64,000 bases of DNA from Sambucus nigra (GCA_949130495.1 OX422217.1:541699137-541763136), one strand, 5' to 3'. Positions 51,304-63,359 are shown, numbered from the stretch's first letter. Notes: generated by a model not told the origin, from the sequence alone. Numbers and translations: made by a program.

Positions 51304-51813
51304 CATGCAGCACTAGGGTGGGGTTTATCCCATAGATTCAAACGGGAGTTTATTATATGTGTGTGTTTAGAAAAAAATATTTTTAGTTTGAGAAAATGAG
51401 ATGAAGAATCCCGTTGAAATTTATAGGTATAACCCTATGTTTCTTTATAGAAAATAAATTATATGCAATATAACTAATATAGGATGAGATATTAATGTGT
51501 ATGATCTAAAGTAAGTGCTAAATTAAAATTTTATATAACTAATGCGAAAATAAAGAAATTTAAAGAGAGAAGGATGTTTGGACCTTCTTTGGAGACTTGA
51601 GGCTTGATCTTGATCCTTGATGAGCTTCCTTGCAAGTCATGATGAATATTGGATGAAAGAGAAGGGGGTTTTGCTTAATTGGGTATGAGAATGATGGGAA
51701 TGAAAGGTGGAAAGGAATTTCATACAAGGAAACTTTGCTGACAGTAAAAGAATGTTGCTGAAATCACTGATATTGATGGATCTGGGGTGCCTTTTGATGT
51801 GAGACCATGCTAT

Positions 51814-51825
51814 CCTTATATAGGG
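51814..51825 (-). promoter_or_regulatory. TATA box of the Tat 5' LTR
   Basis: CCCTATATAAGG on the minus strand, about 1.2 kb before the LTR end. Confidence 0.7.
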
Positions 51826-51939
51826 TAGGGGGAATGCCGATGGGTATATTACATGCACTGCCTATCTGCAGGTAGCCCAAGACACACTCCTGATTGGCAA
51901 GGAAATAGACCTGCCGATTAGTAGACTCGTGCAGATTTT

Positions 51940-52830
51940 ATGAAAAAATGGTTATAAAACGCAATCCTTAAGTCCAAATTGCGCACAGGACATACCATTA
52001 GAAATCTAATTCTGAGACCTTTAAGAGACCATAGGCCGCTCCCGAGTTCGCTAGATGAGTTTGCATTAAACGGGGCTTGAAAGTGCCTGTTAGTCCTTTG
52101 GAAGGAACATCATCGAACGACGATGGATCGTTCTCTCAAACTGTAAGTCTGAATCGCGCACGGGATAGACCATTGGAAATGTTGTGTGATATACTTAGAC
52201 ATCCTAAAGAGATTCTCTTAGTTTGGAGATTTAACTTTAGTCAAGTGGGGCCCAGAAGCGCCTAGTGATCATACGGAGCAAAACGAGTCGTTTATCCGTA
52301 TCGTAAGGTTGATTTGCGTACGGGGTAGATCGATGGAAAGGGTATTTAGAGCTCTTCAAATATTCATTTATTATAATTTGATCTGAAGAGTTAACCTTTA
52401 TCAAACTGAGTCCGGGAGCGCCCAATGGCCTTCGGATCAGTTTTTAGGGGAAAACGGATCGTTCGTTCGAAGGGTTACGCCATTTTGTGCATGGAGAGGA
52501 CCGCTGGAAAGGGGATTTAAAGCCTTTTGTGGATCCATTGATCTGTCGCTCTGATGGAGTGGATTGGGGTCAAATAAGTATTAAGAGCGCCCGATGGCTT
52601 CCATATCGATTTTCGATAGTTAAATGGATCGTTCATGAGAACCATTATGACGATTCGTGCATGGGGTGGACCGTTGGAAGGGAATTTAGAGACCATCGAA
52701 GATTCATTGAGATTTTTCTCTGACAATGGAGTTAACCAGAGTCAAACGGGGCTTGGGAGTTCCCGATGACCTCTAGATCGCTACTTAGAGTATGACCTAG
52801 GGCTTATAGTAAATGGGGAGGTGCTAAGGA
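51940..52830. repeat. Five diverged 160-181-bp subrepeats in the Tat LTR U3
   Basis: An anchor like GCGCACGGGATAGACCATTG recurs at 51981, 52156, 52316, 52497 and 52657 (spacings 175, 160, 181, 160). Each unit also has a block close to GGAGCGCCCGATGGCCT and one close to AACGGATCGTTCG. Confidence 0.85.
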
Positions 52831-52879
52831 CCTAAGGAGAGACTTTGGGAGGGAGGGGTACTGCAATGTGGTGTCTATA

Positions 52880-53216
52880 ACTGCTAATTTTGAAACTGAT
52901 GACCGCCATTATAAGTATTAAATTTGTAATTACTGACAACATTTACAAATTTGATATGTGTAACTATCGCTAGTAGATACAAATATTGAATTCGCAACTG
53001 ATGTCAGCAGTTATAAAGAGCAGTTACAAATTGGGGTCACCGTGTCATAATCCTCAGAGGGGTTTTGAAAAATTGTGACTGCTATTAAGTGTGATAGTTA
53101 TTGTTTTGTGACCCCCTAAATCGTGATGGCAAAGAGCAATTACAAAGGTTATTTGTAATTGTTAATGGCGGTTACACATCTTCTTTTTTGGTGATGGCGA
53201 AGAGCAACTACAAATT
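52880..53216. mobile_element. CACTA-type subterminal fragment
   Basis: Repeats of TTTGTAATTG / AGCAGTTACAAAT and a TTCTTTTTTGGTG end motif near 53181-53192 resemble the CACTA arrays at 32201-32960. Both termini are degraded; no coding sequence. Confidence 0.55.
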
Positions 53217-53717
53217 GTGCATGTTTATCTTATTATTTTATAGTGACATGATCTATGTAGGTCCACTATCCAAAAAAATTACTATAATGTCCCACTTGGG
53301 CCACATAGATCATTGCAAAACCTTAAGAGATCAAACATAACTGTCAATATTCATAAGTGACAACCCCAACACAATCTAGTTTATGAAATCACCAAAGTAA
53401 GTCTAGATTTAAAAGAGTTTAATATTCAATTGTGCCAATAGATTGAAGAGTTTTAATAATAAAGCGATATGATTGAAATAATTTTTCTTGTAAAAGGTTT
53501 TATCAAAACATAGTTGTATAAACCACTAATAAGAACACCATAATCGAGAAAAATATATTATCATGCAAACTAAAAGATCCTTATAGGAAAGGGACCTTAC
53601 TTTTAATGCTATTTTAGAGGATTATCTGTTTCTTTTGGGAGGTCTGATTTCCAACGGGGGCCTTGTAGATCTACATATAAAGATCTGTCGTTGTTAATTT
53701 TCTTATGTTTAGCTATT
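53217..53717 (-). repeat. Interspersed repeat copy 2 (uninterrupted)
   Basis: Matches 28233-28318 joined to 31776-32198. At 53295-53299 a single CTTGG stands where copy 1 has CTTGG, a 3.46-kb solo LTR and CTTGG again. It therefore shows the pre-insertion state. Confidence 0.9.
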
Positions 53718-55240
53718 GATCCAAAACGTGTTCATGATTTACAAGAAGAAAAGGATGGTACTTCGTTGATTTTGTGATCAAAAGCTTGGATCTTCTGTTT
53801 GATCTAGATCTCAGCATTTGCGTATTGTAGCTTGGGTGGTTTTCTGTCAACGTTGTCTATGTAGTAGAACGTGGCATACAAATTTGTGGTGTAAAAGCTC
53901 ATAATAGTTTTGAAAAAGTAATAAAGATATTTTGAAGAATATTCATGCAATACCATGGGTGGTTCCAATTTAGATGGTGGGTTGAAGCCTCTGTGCACAA
54001 ATATTTTTTTGAAGAAGGTATAAGTTTGATTTGGGTTAATTTTTGTTTTGTCCAATGGAAATAGTTTGTTGGAGTTTTTCTGGAATGTATTAGAAGATTA
54101 GAGTGTATTCTTGAAAAGAGATCTTAGTGTTTGGCATGTGTGTGTTTCTTTGTTTAGCCATATATACACACTTATATAGGGTTCTTTTTTGCATTTGCCC
54201 TAAATTGATTTGGACTTGGTTGGGGTGGTCTATTTTTTTTTTGTCCTATTTCCTTTGTCTTGCTTAGTTTTGTTTAAGTAAGTGGTGTATTTGGATATTT
54301 ATACTTCATTATTTTTTGGTTTAATATATTTACAATTTAACAAAAAAGTTCCTTTTGTAGACTAAAGATAAATCCTTCACTATCAAATTTAGAAAAATAT
54401 TTTGAAAAGTCATCAAGGATTTTTTAACTGATTCCAAAATGACATAAGAAAAGGAATCCAAGAATTTATGGTTTGTCATGTAAGCATACTTATATCAAAT
54501 TAGGATTATTTTTGTAGCACTCTAATTTTGGAAAATAAGACAAATTATAGTCATTCCTATCGAATGACACATTGTAATTCACACAATATAGCTTAAAATA
54601 TATATGTTACGTAATGGTTACTTTTAAGGGAATCTTAACTTATTCACTTCATTCTAAGAAGTGAGTCTCAGATAAAACATGCAATTTTAAAGAAATAAAA
54701 TGATATACAATTAGTGAGATCAATAGATCACTACAATAATTTTATGATTTGACAACACGTTAATTAATAACATTTTATAAATGTGGTATTTCTTTAATAT
54801 AAACTATCAATGTTTACATATCACTTTATTGGGTACTATGTTATGTAATTTAAATGGACATGTTATCGAGGATAAATTTTTACCACCTAATTACATAATT
54901 CCTTAATGTCTATTTCATTTACTTAAAATGAATTTCCTCTAGGAAAATATCTTACTTAACGAAATAAACCAAATATACCCCATTAATACTTTTACATATA
55001 GACATTATGAGTTATTACTTCCATACCTTTAAATTTAATATTCACAAGCATTCTAGTTGGGTCACTTTGGTGACTACCAGACTATTCATTATATGAATAT
55101 TCCATTATTTCATGGATTATTTAATGATTTCAATAAGCATTAATATTTTCAATAAGCATAAATGAGAACTGTGCTTATAAATTAAGCATAAATGACTCCA
55201 ATAGGCAATACTATTTTCAACAGGCATTAATATTTTCAAT
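53718..55240. other. Unassigned AT-rich region, possible copia LTR remnant (minus)
   Basis: No coding similarity. It carries a minus-strand TATA-like CCTATATAAGTGTG near 54166-54179, so it may continue the LTR of the neighbouring repeat. Short direct repeats of TTTCAATAAGCAT occur at 55128-55160. Confidence 0.4.
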
Positions 55241-55500
55241 TCTGAGGACCTAAAGTTGTGATGACCAATTCTACGGGCCGAGGTTAATTTTGAGGACCTA
55301 AAGTTAGGACGACCAGTTATGAGGGTCGAGGTATATTCTGAGGACCTAAAGTTATGACAACTAATTTTGTGGGCTGAGGTAAATTCTGAGGGCTTAATAT
55401 TGTGACGACCAATTCTGAGGGTCGAGGTCAATTCTGAGGACCGAAAGTTGTAACGACCAATTCCAAGTGTCGATGTCAATTTTGAGGACCTAAGGTTATA
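55241..55500 (-). repeat. 48-bp tandem array with a conserved 16-residue reading
   Basis: Five and a fraction units with exactly 48-bp period: the G of TGAGGAC falls at 55244, 55292, 55340, 55388, 55436 and 55484, with no indel. On the minus strand the frame stays open (55117-55479) and reads five variants of a 16-mer like LTSTLRIGRHNFRSSE. A period divisible by three makes this possible without selection. It lies next to antisense gene 2; tandem arrays near the 3' LTR are common in Tat elements. Confidence 0.9.
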
Positions 55501-55970
55501 GCGCAGAAAATAGCTCTCCCGGGGAAATTTAAATTATTTTGGGTGTGCAACTGCAGTTATGGTTCCACTGGGATCGTGTTGTCTTAAGACTCCACTCGGG
55601 GGATGTTTAGTTTTAAGGTTCCGACTAGGGAGTTGTAGTGGACTTGGATACGGGTGCATCATTGGTTCTGTTGTGGAGTATGATGAAGATAAGAGTGTAA
55701 GATTAATCCTATTGGGGATTTTAAGAGTTTGTAAGAGGCTTAGTGCTCCAAAATTAATTTTCTTGAGGGAAAATAATGTTCCATATTTTTTTTTATAGAT
55801 TTTTGAGAATTTTCCATATAATTTCAGGATTTTTTTGGCATTTTTTGTAAAAAATTTGAAAGGGACTTTCGATAGGTTGGCTTTAGGTTTTACCAATTGG
55901 TAATGGTACGGACTCCTCGGCTTCCTTGGGAATAGGAAAAGTTTGCTACCCATCGGTATGGGCTGGGGGT

Positions 55971-56006
55971 TGTCGATCGACAGGCCCTTTAACCTTCTAT
56001 AAAAAG
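55971..56006 (+). promoter_or_regulatory. Promoter of antisense gene 2
   Basis: A 12-bp palindrome TGTCGATCGACA (55971-55982) sits 13 bp upstream of a TATA box TCTATAAAAAG (55996-56006). The first ATG follows about 100 bp later at 56105. Confidence 0.6.
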
Positions 56007-56104
56007 AGTCGACCCTCCATATTTTTCACACCATTAAATGATTGAATCATCTGCTTTCTCTCTCTAAAAATCATTCCTAAGTACTTTTTTCTTTAAGACT
56101 TCAA

Positions 56105-58260
56105 ATGGATGGTTCTTCAAGTGATGTAAAACAACGAGTGGTTGGGAGTTGATGATAGTGCCGACTTGCAGTGGCGGTATATGGTTACCCTTGCATTAGG
56201 CAATGAGAATGCCTTTGATTTATTTGAACTTGTAGCTGATGAGTGTATATTCTTGCGCAAGTTCGTATATCACCTTTTGTCTGGGGTGAAGAACCCTAGT
56301 GACTATTTAAGTACAGTGACTTTTGGTATTCTAATTTATCTTTCTCTTTATTTTTTGTGCTAATGAAGGGTTTTCTTCCTTTCTTCTTGAAGACTGACAT
56401 AGATTCTTAGAGCATTTGGTCTAGGGGATGACTGGGCTGAAGGAGGATTTGGCATTGTGCAAAATCGGGTTTGTCCCATATATCGGGTTTCATATGCCGA
56501 GTTTGTCCCATTAGCACAGGCTTTGGATAAGACACCGCGTTCCACTGCGGTGTTATGTTCTGTAGGGGAGAGGTGGTGGGACACTACCCACACATTTTGC
56601 TTTAGATTTGGGGAGATGACTGTTAATCCCATCGACATCCAGCAGATGACGGGGATAGATTGCGAGGGGTTCCAGATAGTGGTGGACCACATATTGAGGG
56701 TGACACCGGAGGCTGTACAGAAGGCTCTGGGGGACAGGGCAAGAATCGTGTCGTTGCATTATATCCGCATTTCTTATTTGAGGGAGACTCTTTTGAGGAG
56801 GAGGGTGGACCTGACTGATGGGCGACAGGTGAGAAAAATGACCCATCTATTTATTTTGCTTTTTCTTGGTGGTTTCTTGGTGGCGATTAGAGGTGACGTC
56901 ATCCATCTCTGGTTCTTGTCGTATTTGAGGACGATTTCTAACGTCCAACCGTATGATTTGGGGAGCCAAACTTTGGCATCTCTTTATTCTTCTTTGGATC
57001 CTTTTAGTCGATCTTGTTGGTAGATTTTTACGGGGCCACGTATCTTTTGGAGTTAACTTTGTATTTTTTATGCATTTCCTTGCATTCTTCTTTTGTTCCC
57101 TTTGCTGACTTCTGTCTTTTCCAAACGTGGTTCTATGAGGTGACTGGGCACAATGCATGTGTAATCGACCTGAAGGATGAGGATGTTGGGGACTTCAAAT
57201 AGATGTTTCGATGGCAGAAGTCTAAGCGATGGTCAAATTGGTCCTTATTCTCGGTGGACGTGCGGCGGGTTCTAAATGCCCTGACGAGTGACCCAATTAT
57301 TTATCTTCTTTCCTTAGTTCTTCTTAGATTCTTTATTTCTTGAGTAGATACTGATTCTTTATTAGGTATTTTAGGTGACCTTATACCCTTGGGGGTGACT
57401 CTGCAAGTTACGTGTGAGTCGGGCTTGCATATGGAGATGCATCGGTTTATTATGCACGAGTTTGGGTATGTTTGACACCTGGGAGAGAGGCTGGTGAGGC
57501 AGATCGTAGAGAAGGAGGTGGTGGTCCCACCGTTGACACCCTAATGTATATGCAGCGGGTGAGAGAGATGTCTGATGAGGCCAGGGTGGTAGCGATGATA
57601 CACGATACCTATACGTATTACACATATACGATGGAGATATATGATTATCTAGAGTTTGTGACTAGCTGGTTGATGTCCTCCTGTATCTATGATGTGGAGA
57701 ACATGCCTCCACCCGTCACGGCTTCGGTTAGGGATACTAATGCACCGGTGGGATCATCCCACAGCACGGGTGATGGTACATCGATGGCAATAGCGGAAGG
57801 GGAGGCTCCGATCAGTCATGTTACTCCCCCTTCTTGTAATTTTTGACTGAGTAGCGGGAAGTCACTAAGCGTTTCGCACCATCCCAATGCGTTAACGTCT
57901 GGGTTGATGGGTCTTATGGATGATGCCCTGTGACCTAAGGTATATTCTTTTCCTTTTCCTCTTTTTTAGTTACATTGATTTTTCTCTTCTCTTTACTGCT
58001 TGATTTGTCTCTTGTTGCTGTTTCTTTTGCTTGCAGTATGTTCAGGTGCCGACCAACTAGCTACAGGATATCAAGGACTAGTTGGCCTCCATGTCTGATT
58101 ATATCAAGGGGTTGGCTCCTTCCTTCTGTGTGCCACCTGCCACCTCAGATGAGGGTTCTGGTTCTGGGAGTGGAGGACCCACTGTTCATCGTCGGGGAAA
58201 GCGTGTCCGTCGTGGAGGTTGAGGGCTTGAGTGGAAGGTTGAGGGGGCGGAGTCCCGTTT
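56105..58260 (+). pseudogene. Antisense gene 2: plant-mobile-domain protein, probably intron-containing
   Basis: The frame from ATG 56105 stops after about 15 codons. The next block (56142-56363) reads into intron-like sequence. The core is the 188-residue frame 56457-57023. ERWWDTTHTFCFRFGEMTVNPIDIQQMTGI is split here as ERWWDTTHTF, then FGEMTVNPIDIQQMTGI, the first conserved block of plant mobile domains. HLWFLSYLRTI and YDLGSQTLASLY near its end match the second. After a stop at 57021, DFYGATYLLE and WFYEVTGH (57022-57150) flank a pyrimidine-rich stretch with intron character. Further pieces run to 57846 and beyond. Such domains occur in transposons and in some host genes; function here is unknown. 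It differs from antisense gene 1 in sequence and structure, so it marks a second Tat-type element. Confidence 0.65.
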
Positions 58261-58719
58261 GTATTTTTTGTTTTTCTTTTATCTGCAAAATGTAACCATG
58301 TGAACAAGAATATATATGACAAATATGCATTTATTTTTGGTTTTTGGTGTTTGGATTAGTGACTTATCATATATGTACTTTTAATTTTTTATTGAGATTA
58401 TTTATTTTATGCAAAGATAGAGATAAGTATGGAAATGATAATGAAAGGAAAAATGTAAATTTTTTAGAAAAGGGGAGTAAAAGTAATTAACTCGGGGAAA
58501 ATATTTTTTAGTAGGAATTTATTTTGAGAGTGAAAATGATATAGAGAAAATGAGTAATTTTATAAACGAATGACTAGGGGGTAGTTTTTCAAAATAAGGA
58601 GTTTTTGGGAAATTGATTTTGGTAAAAGAGGAAAGATGGAATTTTCCAAAATGAGGGAGGTGTCGATCGATATACTCCTTAACTTGTTGATCGGCATATA
58701 TATATATATATATATAGCA
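58261..58719. other. AT-rich tail with a third promoter-like block
   Basis: 58626-58680 resembles 41347-41400 (GGAAAGATGGAATTTT, then TGTCGATCGA), the region upstream of antisense gene 1, and stops at a (TA)n tract (58697-58716) beside the gypsy LTR. No gene follows it here. Confidence 0.5.
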
Positions 58720-60539
58720 TCCACCGGTCTGGACACCATGATGCACATTCGCGTACTCTACTATCAATGTGAGTACCTCTCATGCTAAATCAAGGACAAA
58801 TGGTTCGGAATGTCTCCTCGAACACAAAATTAAATCACAAGCAATGGAGGCGAATCATAGTACTAAGTCTTTGGGGATGTGCACATACTTAGTGTACCCA
58901 AACGACCTGTCGTCTTCACTATTTCTCTCGCATAGTTGTCCACTAACAGTACTATATTCTGGGGCATAATTCTAGACCTCATTGGAATCGTCAAGGTGGG
59001 ATCGCCCACTGTGAGGGACCTCTGTGATAGCAAGTAGCGTAGGTATGTTCACATATATAAAAGCACATACTAGGCATACACACAACTTATCCATATGTAT
59101 ATTCAATATAGGTACACACACGACCTATAATAATAAAACCATATAGGTATACACTCAACCTATGATTATCACCCGTATGTAGTATTTATCTCTCGAATAC
59201 TCACCGCATAATTTATTCAGTATATAGTCTATATCGTATATTCCTGAGTATTATTCTCTACCCGAAGGGCACATTGTTACCCCCTAAGTTAATTCAGTAG
59301 TTAATCCTCTCAACAATCCATTCTCATTCTCTTAAATTATTTACTTTACGATTTAAGCCCAAACAATGCTAGCCTTAATCCTCCTGACTAAAGATTTCGA
59401 TCTCGAACACCCTTCCGTACAAAAATCATAACTAATTAAAAAAAATTAGAAAAATAAGAGGTCGGTGCCCACGCGATCTTAATGAAAAGATCTAGAAATT
59501 TCATTTTTGACAAATAGCTGAATCGATTCGTCTTCGCCGAATCGATTCGAAATGGTACTGTTCATCATCTTCCTTATGTTTTTACGATTTTTCCATGAAA
59601 GTTTTTTCTCCAAAACTCCATTACACTTCTCCAAACTCCTAACCAACTTAACCTATCATTTATTAATGGTATAGGGACAACTTTGATCATAAATAATACA
59701 TTAAATTCCACAGAAATTCATTTAAGAACTGATCAAAACTTTAATTTACAAAAAACCCTAATTTCTCATATTCTTCATCTTTATTCTTCAAGAACCCATA
59801 TTTAATTCTTCTTAATCACTCCAAATCCTCTGATTTCGTGTTATAAACATAAAGGAATATATCTACATGCATTCCTATCTCAATCCATGAATTAAACCCA
59901 CTCAAAACCATATAATTTCTCCCAAAGACATGAAATTAAACCCTATTCTTCATGGGTATTATAACATGCATAAAATAAATTAACATTTAAATACTTGCCT
60001 CTCAATAGTAGGTCTGATTTCATGGTTGATGATGGTTTGGTGGTTCTCCCCTCGTTTCGATATCGATTCCGTTGCGTTCGGGGCGAAAAATTGTGTAGGA
60101 AGCTTTGGATTTCTTTTCCTCTTCCTCTCCTCTTGCCTATCTTCCATTATGATTCTGCTAACCCTAGTTCCTGCATCAAATATCAGATATAAGCCTTTGC
60201 ATTTTCGGAGTTCTTTACTCCACAAACTCCCAAATGACGAAAAAACCCTTCTACAATGTCGGGTTGGCCTAAAATCGCCCCGGGACCCAATATATACCTA
60301 TGGGTACACTTTTTCAACTATTTGGACCCTTTCGAGCCAACCGTGACCTAAAAATCAACATCCGAGTCACTTTATAAAATCATCTTATTTTCACCTCAAA
60401 TTATGGCAAGCATGAAATTAACTTAAACTGAATTAATTAAGTCTAAATCATCCGAATTAAATTATTTCTCCAAATTAAATAAATTCCTAAATCACTGATT
60501 TAATTCATTTGGATATTTTGCAAAATACAGGGTGTTACG
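58720..60539 (-). repeat. 3' LTR of minus-oriented gypsy element, truncated
   Basis: Right edge ends GGTGTTACG (TGTAACACC start with one mutation on the minus strand), next to a purine tract on the minus strand. Palindromes GAATCGATTC at 59520-59529 and 59539-59548. About 1.8 kb remains; the inner end near 58720 is approximate. Confidence 0.7.
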
Positions 60540-61869
60540 TACTACTCCCCTTACAAAGGAATTTCGTCATCAAAATTCGGATATGTCTAGTATTCTAAGG
60601 TTTCTACACTACCTTAATCATATTTCAAATTATCACTACATGCTTTTCTTCTATCCCTCAATCGCGGATAATATTAACATAATTTAACTACCCAAGGCGC
60701 CCATACACCCTATTCTCATGCATAATTGCACACACGTTACGTGACTCCACTAGCCTAAAATATAACATAGTTATTATCCCTCAGATATAACTGTATAAAC
60801 GAACAACACCCACGGTACTAAACCCATGTCCTAATGGACAAACATCTCCCCACTTCCAATGCCGCGCTAAGTTTTATGCGTGGGATGTCTCGCAAAGCGA
60901 AATCCAAACAAGGAACCCCCCTGATACACTACTAACATTATCGGTCATTGAGATCCATTAAGCCCTCAATCCATAGTACGTACCCTCAAATACCCGTCTC
61001 TTAACATAAAAGTATACTCGTCCACTCCCATGCTACATAATACAACATTTATCACGACGCTCTTACTATCACTAGTTTCTTAGCGCTAAAAGTCACGAGC
61101 TATATCTCTCCGCTCGACAATAACCCGTCTACCTTGAACCACGTCAGTAAACGTCCTTACTCATCGGGATCCATTATATCTAGACAACATACACACAGAA
61201 GTATACTGCAAAATATATTATAATAGAAGTCTACTGCAAATATATATATATAGGCTCGGGCCTCTTTCAGATGATACCTAGTAAAAACAAATCATACCCT
61301 GAGATAGTGAACACGAGATCTCACTATCATAATCTACGATCTCTCAACCCATCGCTAATCAGTAAAATCTCTAAGAGTAGTCTACTTTATTCTCATAATT
61401 CTCAAAATAGTAAACTAACACGTAATATAAATGTCCTCTTAGTGCACACACCCGCTCTCTCTCATATGCGACACCAAAGAGCCCCTCTACCCCACGATAA
61501 TTAATTATATATATAACCAATAAGGCTATCACGACCAACACACCCACTAAATTCAACCCACTCGCGAATTCTAGCGATAACAATCATATATAGTGACGCA
61601 CCCTTATCACCCGAACAAATCCTATACTCATAAGGATGAAACAAAATTTTCCTCCATTCTTCATCTTACTCACCTGGTCGACTGGTTCCTCAGCGTAACT
61701 CTCTCATCAGAACTAACTCAATGTTCTCCGTAATCGTTGTATATTCAGGATCTCATTTTGTAGTTACCCCTCTCTTGCTTTGGGAAATTCTTCTTCATGT
61801 GGTACCTCTACCCACACAAATAATGAATGCCAGAAAAACTCTACTACTTCTAGACCTGGCTCTATTGTC

Positions 61870-62326
61870 CTACCCTTCCACTTCCTTGTCCCCAATGGCC
61901 CTGAAGGACGGATATACTGCTATTGTTATCGAGGACTTGCTTGCCCTACCTTCACCCACCACTCTCGGGTTGTTGAATCTTGGGCCTAAATCTCTTAGCC
62001 CCTTTTCACCTGCCGAAAGTCTCGCTACGGCTGTTGTCATGCACCAAATGCACCGTTCCCATCTACGTCCTGGTATCACTGGTCTCACTTTCTCGTTGTG
62101 GACGAGTTCAATACAAGTGGCCTTACTCTTCACACATAGGACAAATTTTTGTGCCATCCCTTTTATCTCTGTCATGTTTGGATGTCCTTCTCTCAGGCAT
62201 GATAGTTTTGTCCTCTTCTGCTACTCCTGTTGTTCTTTTGGCTCCGCTAACCCTGCGGAACTCGTTACTAGCCTCAACGACCCAAATTGAATCCATCGTC
62301 ACTTGGTAGGAACTCAATTTATCCAA
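61870..62326 (-). pseudogene. Possible gag zinc-knuckle remnant
   Basis: The minus strand reads ICPMCEE then, after a stop, GH, and later CIWCM near 62060, reminiscent of the paired knuckles of chromovirus Gag. Lys/Arg/Glu-rich sequence precedes it. Frameshifted and weak; the opposite-strand 189-codon frame at 61721-62290 is taken as its shadow. Confidence 0.4.
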
Positions 62327-63345
62327 GCCTTTTAATTAGCTCCTATTAGGTATACCCTTCTGTGATGCTTCGTTAGCACCGTTAAATCCAATCTTGCTCT
62401 TAGGTAAGATTCTCTAACCCTCTTCGCTCCCTTCTCATGGAAGCATTAATGTAAACTCTTAAACCTATTACTTTTCATGACCTCTACACTAGTCACCCTA
62501 GCCGAATTTCTCATCCAGGCTTGTACTCTACTCATGGGTCCATTATCAACTTTCAGACCCCTTTTTCTCTTCGTATCCCCTTCGTCGGGCACAAAGTATG
62601 GTAAACAAATCAATCTCTCTATCACAATAAGTCTCTACTTAGTCCTTTTGTGATAAGTTTTGAAGCTCCATTTGCATCTCTGTCTGAATAGCAAATGGAA
62701 GATCTTACGATCAAATCTCACTGAAATTTCTCTTTTAACACCATATATACACCTTTATACGTGGTGATTCAATCTTATCGGGCCACAATGCTCTTAAAAA
62801 ATTTCACCTGAAATCTAATCCTGGGTGTTGCTGCACTCCACCTTACACAATATACCATTGTATTATCTCCTTCCATTGGCTTAACACACTCCCTCTCTTC
62901 CCCAAATTCTTATAGATGGCTCTTCAAAAGAGTCCCTATGACTTCCCCCTAGGCGATTGTGCCAGGTGAGTTTAAAATTGTACCACTATCATTTACGACA
63001 GTTCTTGGGGAGCTACTGTTCCCGAATGATTATCCTGTTGTCATCGGTTTGAACAATTATCATGGTGGCTTCTATCGCGATCACCATTTCCAAAATACTC
63101 CATATCTTCTACTGAGCCTCTCCTCCTACATTCCTCCTAACGGCCCTCGTTGGTCATCCAATAATGTTCGGTGTACGAAGCCTAACCAAACTCGTGTATG
63201 AGTGGTATCAACTATACTTAATAGTAGGAGAACGTAAATCGCATACGTAGAGGAATACAAAAATCCTATGATAAGGCTCTACATCAAAGAACGCTAAGCT
63301 AAAACGTTCAAAGCCATACAGATCTTAAGGACACTAGAACCTGAT

Positions 63346-63357
63346 GCTCTGATACCA
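63346..63357 (-). promoter_or_regulatory. Primer-binding site of the minus-oriented gypsy element
   Basis: TGGTATCAGAGC on the minus strand, two bases from the LTR edge at 63360. Confidence 0.95.
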
Positions 63358-63359
63358 TC

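Larger units (their letters stand above)
50637..52864 (-). repeat. 5' LTR of the Tat element
   Basis: Starts (minus strand) near 52864 with TGCAGTACCCC and ends at 50637 with TTTCCACA. A minus-strand TATA box, CCCTATATAAGG, lies at 51814-51825. U3 (51940-52830) is made of diverged 160-181-bp subrepeats. A (GT)n tract is at 50966-50991. The upper boundary is an estimate because the partner 3' LTR is missing and no duplication can be checked. Confidence 0.75.
60540..63359 (-). mobile_element. Internal region of the minus-oriented gypsy element
   Basis: About 2.8 kb from primer-binding site (63346-63357, TGGTATCAGAGC on the minus strand) to purine tract (60540-60553) and the GACGAAATTCC tail. 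The bases after the primer site are the same as in the 36.7-kb element, so they are one family. One shared module at 60873-60933 (minus). A decayed gag zinc-knuckle region is likely on the minus strand (about 62330-61870, with CPMCEE near 62130), but no protease, RT or integrase. Non-autonomous or internally deleted. Confidence 0.75.

Noticed and set aside
55241..55500. CRISPR-like array
   Set aside because: The 48-bp units are contiguous with no spacers, and the genome is a plant's; it is an ordinary tandem repeat.
55534..55953. 139-codon Lys-rich minus-strand frame
   Set aside because: It lies opposite the leader and promoter region of antisense gene 2 and has no recognisable motif; its composition follows local A/T richness.
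61721..62290. 189-codon plus-strand frame
   Set aside because: Its residues resemble no family, and the opposite strand holds gag-like zinc-knuckle pieces in a minus-oriented element; taken as a shadow.
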